Source: QHBQ01 sp038230695
GTDB lineage: Bacteria; Chloroflexota; Chloroflexia; QHBQ01
NCBI GenBank assembly: GCA_038230695.1
Contig: JBBRMT010000213.1
Coordinates: forward strand, 1-8,552
Direction of reading: 5' to 3'
Length of the DNA: 8,552 bases
The translations under genes were made by a program, and so were the position numbers. The stretch's first letter is position 1. Each line of letters opens with the position of its first letter. The notes beneath the pieces were generated by a model, which saw only the letters and a list, made by a program, of their open reading frames with translations, was not told the DNA's origin and did no database searches. Below, piece after piece: positions 1 to 5,215 of the stretch.

Positions 1-346
1 GGATGGCAACGATGGCGGCCAGGCCAGAGGGGTTATCGCGCTCGGCAATGGCCTCGAACACTGCACGTCCGACGCTGGCGACGCGCACCCCGGCTGCTTC
101 CTGCTGCTCGATCATATGCCGCGCCGCGCCGCTGGTAAGCAACTCTGGCGCAACGATGATGACTTCGACGCGACCATGCTCGACCGCCAGCCAGACCGGG
201 CGGATGCCTTCGACAAAGAACGCGCCCTGCTCTCGTCGCGCTTTGCGCTGCGCCAAGGCGCGGACGCGCTTGATCAGAGGGTTGTCTGTACTCTCAATTA
301 TGAGTTTTGAGTTTTGAGTTTTGAGTTGTAGTTTACCGTTCTTCAT
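1..346 (-). CDS. SpoU/TrmH-family RNA 2'-O-methyltransferase, N-terminal part (runs off left edge)
   Basis: Partial gene of 115 codons, open to the left edge. After an unusual first 16 residues the protein reads IESTDNPLIKRVRALAQRKA, then a segment with FFVEGIRPVWLA. This is the typical start of SpoU/TrmH methyltransferases: the substrate-binding domain (PF08032 type) that precedes the knotted SAM-binding domain, which lies outside the window. These enzymes methylate the ribose 2'-OH of a nucleotide in 23S rRNA or tRNA. The only in-frame ATG is at 346-344. Residues from about 7 to 15 (QLKTQNSKL) are encoded by a heptanucleotide repeat, and at the point where homologues would normally begin (M-I-E-S-T) the codon is ATA (301-299). 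No clear SD precedes the ATG. The family call is firm; target nucleotide and true start are uncertain. Confidence 0.85.
   Translation of the reverse strand, partial: MKNGKLQLKTQNSKLIIESTDNPLIKRVRALAQRKARREQGAFFVEGIRPVWLAVEHGRVEVIIVAPELLTSGAARHMIEQQEAAGVRVASVGRAVFEAIAERDNPSGLAAIVAI
303..326. repeat. Heptanucleotide tandem repeat (GAGTTTT), left arm of inverted repeat
   Basis: GAGTTTT occurs three times in a row from 302, followed by GAGTT up to 327. Positions 303-326 are complementary to 395-418 at 22 of 24 positions, so the two arms could form a long hairpin with a 68-base loop. On the minus strand this arm reads AAAACTC; because seven is not a multiple of three, every frame reads the same cycle K-T-Q-N-S-K-L with no stop, which lets the methyltransferase start upstream and read through it. 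It resembles in style the short tandemly repeated heptanucleotides known from some cyanobacterial genomes, but no family identity is claimed. Confidence 0.85.
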
Positions 347-360
347 TATTAACCGTACTC

Positions 361-388
361 AATCTAACTGAATATGGTGATATGTTAA
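361..388 (-). promoter_or_regulatory. Possible promoter for the SpoU-type methyltransferase
   Basis: On the minus strand TTAACA (388-383, five of six consensus bases) and TAGATT (366-361, four of six) are 16 bases apart, inside the loop of the inverted repeat. Transcription would start near 354, giving a leader of under ten bases before the ATG at 346. That would explain the missing SD, but the match is modest. Confidence 0.3.
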
Positions 389-394
389 CTCATC

Positions 395-418
395 ACTCAA
401 AACTCAGCACTCAAAACT
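395..418. repeat. Right arm of the heptanucleotide inverted repeat
   Basis: Two AAAACTC-type units separated by GC. It is the reverse complement of 303-326 except at two adjacent positions. On the minus strand it reads GAGTTTTGA, giving the in-frame TGA at 399-397 that ends the glycosyltransferase. The repeat thus encodes that protein's last residues, VLSAEF. Confidence 0.8.
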
Positions 419-1467
419 GCTTCTAGCTGCGCGGCGCGATGGGTGTAGGTGTGTTCGGCGAGGGCGCGATGGTAGGCCGACTGGCCGATCTCGGCGGCTT
501 CGCGGGGGTGCAGGTCGGCGAGGATGTCGGCTACCTCTTGACCATTGTGGGCGACAAGTATCTCGCGCTCAGGCTCGAAGAACTGCTCGATGCCCTCCCA
601 GTAATCTGTGATCAGGCACGCGCCTGCGCCCGCCGCCTCGAATACGCGGGTGGCAGGGGAGAAGCCATAGCGGGCCATGCTTTCGCGGCTGATGTTCAGC
701 ACCGCATGAGGGGTGCAATTGAAGGCGTTGTGGTCGCCAGTAAAAACGTGACCGACATAGTTGAGGTTGCTAGGCATAGGCTTGTCGCCCCAGCCATTGC
801 CACCCAGGAGGAAGCGGCGGGAAGGCAGCGCGGTGGCGACATCGAGGAAAAACTGCTCCACCCGCGCCTCGCGATCGGGTAGGCGATTGCCGAGGAAGCC
901 GAGGTTGGCGGTGAAGCGAGGGTCAGGCGGCACCGGGTGGTGGGTTACGGGGTCGAGCGCATTGTAGATGGGGACGCAATCGAGAGCGCCGAGCATCTTG
1001 TAGGCGTTTACCACCGGATCGCCTCCACCGTAGGTAAACACTATGTCGTAGGCAGGGATGAGTGGCAAAAACGGATCTTCAGGGTTGGTTTGCACACGGT
1101 CGAGGGTGGCAGGTGCATCTACATCCCAGAAGGCGACGATGTTGGTGGGCCGCTTTAGCTGCAGCACGGCTGCTTCGAGCAGTTCGTCAAACACGCCAAC
1201 CCCACTGGCTTTTACGATCAGGTCGGCAGCGCGGGCATCATCGAGGCAGCGTAGCACGCCATCTTCGCCCACACCGGGATAAACCACTACCGTAGCCCAG
1301 TCAGGGTCGGGAATATCACGGTTCTGCTGGCGATTATAGGCATCCGGCTCGTAGAAAGTGATATGGTGTCCGCGCTCGTACATGGCACGAATAATACCGC
1401 GATAGTAAGTGGCCGCGCCATTCCAATATGCGGAAATCAGGCTGGAGCCGAAGAATGCGATGTTCAA
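397..1467 (-). CDS. CgeB-type glycosyltransferase (GT-B fold, Glyco_trans_1_2-like C-terminus)
   Basis: 356 residues, probably a cytoplasmic glycosyltransferase that moves a sugar from a nucleotide donor onto an unidentified acceptor. The N-terminus (MNIAFFGSS) is a Rossmann-like strand and glycine turn followed by a helix with YYRGIIRAMYERGH, as in GT-B enzymes. The C-terminal domain has LNISRESMARYGFSPATRVFEAAGAGA, with R274-V-F-E277 and then LITDYWEGIEQFFEP. This is the CgeB/PF13524 signature: the small-residue-rich loop and acidic residue that hold the nucleotide-sugar. The start is TTG (1467-1465), chosen because GGAGG lies nine bases upstream (1481-1477) and no ATG is in place. The stop codon and VLSAEF tail lie in a heptanucleotide repeat, so the natural C-terminus may have been altered. 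It precedes the SpoU-type gene on the same strand by about 50 bases. Substrate not inferable; polysaccharide or spore/envelope glycan work is a guess from the family. Confidence 0.8.
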   Translation of the reverse strand: MNIAFFGSSLISAYWNGAATYYRGIIRAMYERGHHITFYEPDAYNRQQNRDIPDPDWATVVVYPGVGEDGVLRCLDDARAADLIVKASGVGVFDELLEAAVLQLKRPTNIVAFWDVDAPATLDRVQTNPEDPFLPLIPAYDIVFTYGGGDPVVNAYKMLGALDCVPIYNALDPVTHHPVPPDPRFTANLGFLGNRLPDREARVEQFFLDVATALPSRRFLLGGNGWGDKPMPSNLNYVGHVFTGDHNAFNCTPHAVLNISRESMARYGFSPATRVFEAAGAGACLITDYWEGIEQFFEPEREILVAHNGQEVADILADLHPREAAEIGQSAYHRALAEHTYTHRAAQLEAVLSAEF

Positions 1468-1476
1468 GCGATTGCG

Positions 1477-1481
1477 CCTCC
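1477..1481 (-). promoter_or_regulatory. Ribosome binding site deciding a TTG start
   Basis: GGAGG on the minus strand, nine bases before TTG at 1467-1465. No in-frame ATG near this position has a comparable SD, so it fixes the start of the glycosyltransferase. Confidence 0.7.
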
Positions 1482-1498
1482 GAGGGGGATGTGCTGCA

Positions 1499-1527
1499 AT
1501 TTTAAACTGTCATGTTGCTTGCTGCAA
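1499..1527 (-). promoter_or_regulatory. Possible promoter for the glycosyltransferase, overlapped by an inverted repeat
   Basis: Minus strand TTGCAG (1527-1522) and TAAAAT (1504-1499, five of six) are 17 bases apart. A six-base inverted repeat, GTTGCT (1514-1519) and AGCAAC (1529-1534), overlaps the -35 region and could be an operator. The -35 box is weak (three of six). Confidence 0.35.
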
Positions 1528-1593
1528 TAGCAACTTCTTTGCCAGCGGTGAGCGGACAAACGGGCGGAATCCCATGACGGGATATTTGAGGTG

Positions 1594-1631
1594 AAAACAG
1601 CGAACCCGACGACCATGCCGGGTTCGCTGTT
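1594..1631 (-). terminator. Intrinsic terminator of the downstream CsbD-like gene
   Basis: A perfect 13-bp stem (1596-1608 with 1619-1631) with a ten-base loop, followed on the minus strand by TTTT. It begins about 18 bases after the stop of the CsbD-like gene at 1650 and should insulate it from the glycosyltransferase. Confidence 0.85.
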
Positions 1632-1649
1632 GTTAAGCAATGCGGCTGC

Positions 1650-1934
1650 TTACTTGGTGGCATCCTCGACTGTGTTTCCTGCGTTGTCTACTGCCTGACC
1701 AGCGTTATTGGCGGCCTGCCCGGCTGCGTCGCCAGTGTGGTGGAAAATGCCTGCGACATCCTGCTCCACGTTGTGGATAGCATCCTTGACGTGGCCTGCG
1801 AAACTCTCAGCGTGGCCCGCTGCAACATCGGCGTGACCTTGCGCCTCCAGGTTGGCATCGCCCGTAGCATGACCAACCGCCTGTTCCACATTGCCCTTGG
1901 TCTGGTCAACCGCACCATGCACCTTGTCGTCCAT
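1650..1934 (-). CDS. CsbD-like stress protein, 94 residues
   Basis: A small hydrophilic CsbD-family protein (PF05532). CsbD proteins are induced in the general stress response of several bacteria, but their biochemical role is unknown. The N-terminal half has the family pattern MDDKVHGAVDQTKGNVEQAV followed by GHATGDANLEAQG. The C-terminal half is rich in A, G, N, D and H and repeats N-A-G-x-x-V-x-x-A, suggesting an amphipathic helix of the LEA type. The start at 1934 is chosen because AAGGAGGG lies seven bases upstream; an ATG 15 codons earlier has no SD and would encode a non-family extension. It has its own sigma-70-like promoter and intrinsic terminator, so it is monocistronic. It is paralogous to the gene at 2116-2352; identity is clearest over the first 35 residues. 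Confidence 0.9.
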   Translation of the reverse strand: MDDKVHGAVDQTKGNVEQAVGHATGDANLEAQGHADVAAGHAESFAGHVKDAIHNVEQDVAGIFHHTGDAAGQAANNAGQAVDNAGNTVEDATK

Positions 1935-1998
1935 GACTGCACCCTCCTTGTGTATTGAACATACCATAACCGAATGCAAGCGTTCGCCTGCCAGCGAT

Positions 1999-2028
1999 AA
2001 TATAGCATGACGACGCAGAGGGTGTCAA
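1999..2028 (-). promoter_or_regulatory. Sigma-70-type promoter of the first CsbD-like gene
   Basis: Minus strand TTGACA (2028-2023, perfect) and TATATT (2004-1999, five of six) are 18 bases apart. The predicted start is near 1992, giving a leader of roughly 58 bases before the ATG at 1934. Confidence 0.75.
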
Positions 2029-2052
2029 GCACAAACACAGGCGTTTCCTCGC

Positions 2053-2081
2053 AAAAAGAACCCCGCCACCGGGCAGGGTTC
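2053..2081 (-). terminator. Intrinsic terminator of the second CsbD-like gene
   Basis: Stem GAACCC/GGGTTC (2058-2063 with 2076-2081), a G-U pair, then three more base pairs and a four-base loop. It is followed on the minus strand by TTTTT (2057-2053). It lies 34 bases after the stop at 2116. Confidence 0.9.
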
Positions 2082-2115
2082 GGAGTTGTATTAAGCTATG
2101 AAGGTGGCCTGCAGG

Positions 2116-2352
2116 CTAGCGACCATGAAGCGTGTCATCAATGTTCTGACCAGCGTTGTGCAGGTCATTGCCGATGTTGTTGCCCGCATTCTGCACCCCC
2201 TGACGCACATCGCCGACTACCTGCTGGCCGCGGCCATGCGCCTGGTCGGCGTTGCCCTGGGCCTCGGTTTCAGCATCGCCAGTCGCTTGGCCTAGCCCCT
2301 GCTCGACCTTGCCTTTGACTACGTTGGCAGTACCCTTAATTTTGTCATCCAT
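2116..2352 (-). CDS. CsbD-like stress protein, 78 residues
   Basis: Second CsbD-family protein (PF05532). It begins MDDKIKGTANVVKGKVEQGL and continues GQATGDAETEAQGNADQ, matching the family and the paralogue at 1650-1934. The tail (VQNAGNNIGNDLHNAGQNIDD) repeats N-A-G-x-x-I roughly every 7-11 residues and contains no cysteine or hydrophobic core. The start at 2352 is set by AAGGAGG eight bases upstream; an earlier ATG at 2391 would pass through the SD and hairpins. I see no convincing promoter directly upstream, so it may be read from the oxidoreductase transcript (77-base gap) or from an unrecognised stress sigma-factor promoter. The SD sits in a hairpin loop. It ends at a strong terminator. 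Confidence 0.9.
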   Translation of the reverse strand: MDDKIKGTANVVKGKVEQGLGQATGDAETEAQGNADQAHGRGQQVVGDVRQGVQNAGNNIGNDLHNAGQNIDDTLHGR

Positions 2353-2355
2353 GAT

Positions 2356-2389
2356 TTTAGCCTCCTTGCTAAAGAACCGACAGCGGTTC
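2356..2389 (-). promoter_or_regulatory. Two abutting hairpins around the RBS of the second CsbD-like gene
   Basis: On the minus strand GAACCG-CTGT-CGGTTC (2389-2374) is immediately followed by TTTAGC-AAGGAG-GCTAAA (2373-2356). Both stems are perfect six-base pairings with no base between them. The SD core AAGGAG is exactly the loop of the second hairpin, eight bases before the start codon. It could modulate ribosome access (temperature or protein binding); the first hairpin might also be a weak terminator of the oxidoreductase gene. Function is inferred. Confidence 0.5.
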
Positions 2390-2428
2390 ATATGGTGGAC
2401 ATTCGCCCGCCGCTACTAACAGTTTATG

Positions 2429-3505
2429 CTAATCCAGACAGTGAGAACAGCATTGAGATAAAAGATCAGCAATAATTAAATATAAGCAAGAAGAGGGCCA
2501 TAAGATTCCATAGATGCGATCAAGGGCAACGGCTACGTCCACAAGATGTTCACTAGTGGAGTCGAAGTGGTTACTGCTGGCAAGGCGGGTGGCCCAATCC
2601 ACGATCGCTCGTCCGCCCCAATCATCTGGCGGTGAGGCGATCGTCTCAGTAGCAGTGCCGTGGTAGCGTTCGGCGATGAAATCATAGAATGAGCCATTCA
2701 CGTTGCGTAGCGCCACGCCACCATTGGTGCCGTAAAAAGCCGCCTGGATGATGGCATCGCGGCCTGCGGGCAAACGCCACGAGCAGGCCAGTTGCAGCGC
2801 CGCGCCATGCGCCAGGTCGAGGCGGGCGATGGCGTAATCCTCCACTTGTTCAGAACCTGTGGTGAGCGGTTGCCCAGCAGCGAACAGGCGGCTGCTGCTA
2901 TTCACCACTGCAGGGAAGGCCAGCGTCCATAGCGCGAGGTCTACCAGATGCACACCCAGATCTATAACGCAGCCACCGCCCGATAGATTCTTGTCGTAGA
3001 ACCAGGCTTTATCTGGCCCATAAGCGTTGTGGAAGAGCAGGTCAACCGCATAAATGTCACCTAGCTCCCCGGAGCTAGCCAGTTCGCGGATCTGGGTCAT
3101 ACCATTGACGAAGCGATAGGAGAGATCAACCCCCAGCAGACGGTCGGCAGCGCGGGCAGCGGCAACCACCTGGGTGGCTTCGGCGGCGTTGCGGCCCAGC
3201 GGCTTCTGGCAGAACACCGCCTTGCCCTGCTGCAACGCGGCCACTGCTTGCGCTGCGTGCAACGCGCTGGGTGTAGCGATAACGATGCCATCCACATCGC
3301 TTGCCAGCAACTCATCGAGTGAACCCCGCAATGTAGCATGGGGCGCAAGCTGTTGGGCGGCTGAAGCAAGCGCGGCGTTGGGGTCGGCAATTGCGGCAAC
3401 TTCGGCCACCCCACTCTTGATTATCGCCTCCATGCGGTTGCGGCCTATCCAGCCTACACCGAGAAAACCGAGGCGGGGAAGGTTTGAGGTTTGAGATATT
3501 TGCAT
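2429..3505 (-). CDS. Gfo/Idh/MocA-family NAD(P)-dependent oxidoreductase
   Basis: 358 residues; cytoplasmic enzyme oxidising or reducing a sugar, inositol or related hydroxyl compound with NAD(P). The N-terminal Rossmann domain has GVGWIG (16-21) and D41 at the end of the second strand, which suggests NAD. The conserved lysine motif is present as QKPLGR (K101, P102), with Q in place of the usual E. The C-terminal domain has GGGCVIDLGVHLVDL, with D182 and H186 as expected catalytic residues. The start at 3505 is chosen from GAGG about ten bases upstream and from the promoter at 3583-3555, which rules out a longer reading from 3607. Residues 3-10 are encoded by a heptanucleotide repeat. The last 20 or so residues (from WPSSCLYL) look unlike the family; one extra base near 2508 could explain them. 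Substrate cannot be assigned. Confidence 0.85.
   Translation of the reverse strand: MQISQTSNLPRLGFLGVGWIGRNRMEAIIKSGVAEVAAIADPNAALASAAQQLAPHATLRGSLDELLASDVDGIVIATPSALHAAQAVAALQQGKAVFCQKPLGRNAAEATQVVAAARAADRLLGVDLSYRFVNGMTQIRELASSGELGDIYAVDLLFHNAYGPDKAWFYDKNLSGGGCVIDLGVHLVDLALWTLAFPAVVNSSSRLFAAGQPLTTGSEQVEDYAIARLDLAHGAALQLACSWRLPAGRDAIIQAAFYGTNGGVALRNVNGSFYDFIAERYHGTATETIASPPDDWGGRAIVDWATRLASSNHFDSTSEHLVDVAVALDRIYGILWPSSCLYLIIADLLSQCCSHCLD
3481..3495. repeat. Short heptanucleotide repeat (GGTTTGA x2)
   Basis: GGTTTGA occurs twice in tandem plus one G. The unit differs by one base from GTTTTGA of the repeat at 302-327. On the minus strand it lies in the first codons of the oxidoreductase and encodes QTSNL, again in the stop-free orientation. 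Confidence 0.55.
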
Positions 3506-3554
3506 CGTGTGGATTACCTCACTGTCTCTAATCTTTCGTATGGTATGTGCTTCG

Positions 3555-3583
3555 ATTATAATACCGCCAGCTAGCAGCGTCAA
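3555..3583 (-). promoter_or_regulatory. Promoter of the Gfo/Idh/MocA oxidoreductase
   Basis: Minus strand TTGACG (3583-3578, five of six) and TATAAT (3560-3555, perfect) are 17 bases apart. The predicted start near 3548 gives a leader of about 43 bases before the ATG at 3505. Confidence 0.75.
3557..3562 (+). promoter_or_regulatory. Possible -10 box for the GNAT operon, overlapping the divergent promoter
   Basis: TATAAT on the plus strand, interleaved with the minus-strand -10 (shared ATTATAAT). At the expected -35 distance only TTTCGT is seen, so plus-strand activity may need an activator or another start. The first gene downstream begins at 3618. Confidence 0.35.
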
Positions 3584-3617
3584 CGACGTGCAGTTTTTGC
3601 GCCACAAAGAGGAGGAG

Positions 3618-4070
3618 ATGGTGATTACTTATAGCGATACATTGGATAACATCCGCGCTAACAACCTACAAGGCTTCTTCGTCGGCTGGCCCAATCCGCC
3701 CTCACCAATAACGCACCTACACATTTTGCAAGGCAGTGATGCAGTCGTGCTGGCACAGGATGGGGCGCAGGTGGTGGGCTTCATCACCGCGATCAGTGAT
3801 GGTGTGCTATGTGCCTATATACCGTTGCTTGAAGTGCTACACCCATATCAGGGGCAGGGCATTGGTCAGCAGTTGACCCAACGGATGCTGGCAAAGCTGG
3901 ATAACCTCTATATGATAGACCTGCTCTGCGATGCCAATTTGCAGCCGTTTTATGCCAGGCTGGGGATGCAGGCTGCTAGTGGGATGCTACGGCGCAACTA
4001 CGCACACCAGGCGGGCGCAGATGAGTTATGCTATAATGGCGCGACCTGGTTGCCGATTATTATACGGTAG
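3618..4070 (+). CDS. GNAT-family N-acetyltransferase, 150 residues
   Basis: Cytoplasmic acetyl-CoA-dependent acetyltransferase of unknown acceptor. The pantetheine-binding loop of motif A is HPYQGQGIGQQL (75-86), matching Q/R-x-x-G-x-G/A. It is preceded by the beta strand AYIPLLEVL (66-74) and followed by the C-terminal pattern ANLQPFYARLGM (106-117), with a tyrosine typical of motif B. The start at 3618 (ATG, or the adjacent GTG at 3621) follows AAAGAGGAGGAG. A longer reading from 3507 would overlap the divergent promoter and add unrelated residues. The stop codon is 11 bases before the next gene's start and overlaps its SD region, so translational coupling is likely. Confidence 0.85.
   Translation: MVITYSDTLDNIRANNLQGFFVGWPNPPSPITHLHILQGSDAVVLAQDGAQVVGFITAISDGVLCAYIPLLEVLHPYQGQGIGQQLTQRMLAKLDNLYMIDLLCDANLQPFYARLGMQAASGMLRRNYAHQAGADELCYNGATWLPIIIR
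4029..4037 (+). promoter_or_regulatory. Possible extended -10 promoter inside the acetyltransferase gene
   Basis: TGCTATAAT fits the extended -10 form (TG-n-TATAAT) with a perfect hexamer, about 45 bases before the permease start. No good -35 is visible, as is usual for extended -10 promoters. It could give the permease and SDR extra transcription. Confidence 0.4.
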
Positions 4071-4081
4071 GAGGCTTGATT

Positions 4082-5215
4082 TTGACATTCGCACAACGCT
4101 GGGGTTTCTTCATCCTCGCTGCCATCCTGCTCTATTTGGCGCGGGGTATTATCACGCCGTTTATCCTTGCGGCAATTCTTGCTTATATCTTCAGCCCGCT
4201 GGTAGACACAATCCAGGAGCGCATCCATGTTCCACGGGCATTGATCATCCTGGGGCTTTACGTCGTGTTTATCGTTGGGCTGGTTCTAGCAGTCTCTTTG
4301 CTCAGTGGACGGTTGAGCAAGGAGATTAACGATCTGGGTAAGCAGGGACCGGATATTGTGAGCAATGCGGTGCAACAGTTCACCGGCGGGAGTGATATTA
4401 CCTTGCTCGGCGCTACAGTTACGGCGCAGCAATTGGCTGATGGCATCAACAACTCGGTACACGATTTCCTACAACAGCCAGCTGGGGCGTTGAATATTGC
4501 TCGATCGGTCGCCGAGGGTTTGCTCAATGCGGTACTCATGCTATTGGTGATGTTCTATATGCTGCTCGATGGCAAGCGGCTGGGCGCGGCGTTGCTACGC
4601 TTTGTGCCGGAAGACAACCGCACCCGCATCAGCAGCATTGCGGGCAACATCCATCGCGTGCTGGGCTTCTATCTACGCGGCCAGTTGTTGCTTATTGTAC
4701 TGATGTCGCTGGTAATGTTCCTGATTCTGCACTTCCTTTTCGGCCTGCGCTATGCCCTGCCCATCGCTATCCTCAGCGGCTTCCTGGAGATAATCCCGCT
4801 GATCGGCCCGGCGGTTGCTGCGTCAGTAGCTGCCGTAGTTGCGTTGGCAACCCCATCGCTAGGTATTGGTGGGGCAATCTGGATACTAGTGACGTACCTG
4901 ATTGTGCGCCAACTAGAGGATCAGGTAGTGATGCCGCTGGTGGTGGGGCGGGCAGTACACCTGCACCCCATCGTCACCACCTTCGCGGTGCTGGCGGGTG
5001 GCTCGATTGCCGGGCTGCTCGGCACTCTGCTAGCGATACCCGCCGCCGCCGCCGTCAATGTGGTAATGAACTATGTTTATCCACCGCTGCCTAGCGATGA
5101 TGAGGTGGCGCAGCCTCAGCCAACGCTGGGCCGCATGGTGAACTTTGCCCGTCAGCGCACCACAGGCCACAACCAACAGGCTGCGGCAATCAAACCACAT
5201 GAGGAGGAGCAATGA
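4082..5215 (+). CDS. AI-2E family (TqsA/YdiK/PerM type) membrane permease
   Basis: 377-residue inner-membrane protein of PF01594. Family members include exporters of autoinducer-2 and Na+/H+ antiporters, but most have no known substrate. Hydrophobic segments lie at roughly 8-22, 25-45, 53-75, 145-165, 200-225, 228-262, 268-290 and 305-340, giving the usual eight-helix layout with a soluble stretch between segments three and four. Family landmarks are the RFVPEDNRTRI stretch, SGFLEIIPLIGP, then RQLEDQVVMPLVVGR. A polar tail ends in EEEQ. The start is taken as TTG at 4082, seven bases after GGAGG (4070-4074); TTG at 4076 is in frame but only one base from the SD. Its ATGA end overlaps the next gene by four bases. 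Substrate unknown. Confidence 0.9.
   Translation: MTFAQRWGFFILAAILLYLARGIITPFILAAILAYIFSPLVDTIQERIHVPRALIILGLYVVFIVGLVLAVSLLSGRLSKEINDLGKQGPDIVSNAVQQFTGGSDITLLGATVTAQQLADGINNSVHDFLQQPAGALNIARSVAEGLLNAVLMLLVMFYMLLDGKRLGAALLRFVPEDNRTRISSIAGNIHRVLGFYLRGQLLLIVLMSLVMFLILHFLFGLRYALPIAILSGFLEIIPLIGPAVAASVAAVVALATPSLGIGGAIWILVTYLIVRQLEDQVVMPLVVGRAVHLHPIVTTFAVLAGGSIAGLLGTLLAIPAAAAVNVVMNYVYPPLPSDDEVAQPQPTLGRMVNFARQRTTGHNQQAAAIKPHEEEQ

Noticed and set aside
3..317. Open plus-strand frame of about 100 residues at the left edge.
   Set aside because: It has no SD or family-like sequence and lies antisense to a clear SpoU-type methyltransferase; GC-rich codons leave the opposite frame open.
302..418. CRISPR array.
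   Set aside because: The units are 7 bases in direct tandem without spacers, and no cas genes are nearby.
1514..1534. Hairpin GTTGCT/AGCAAC followed by TTCTTT as a plus-strand terminator.
   Set aside because: There is no plus-strand gene to terminate; it overlaps the predicted glycosyltransferase promoter, so an operator is more plausible.
1569..1583. Palindrome ATCCC-ATGAC-GGGAT.
   Set aside because: Only five base pairs, no T-run on either strand and no link to a box; too weak to call.
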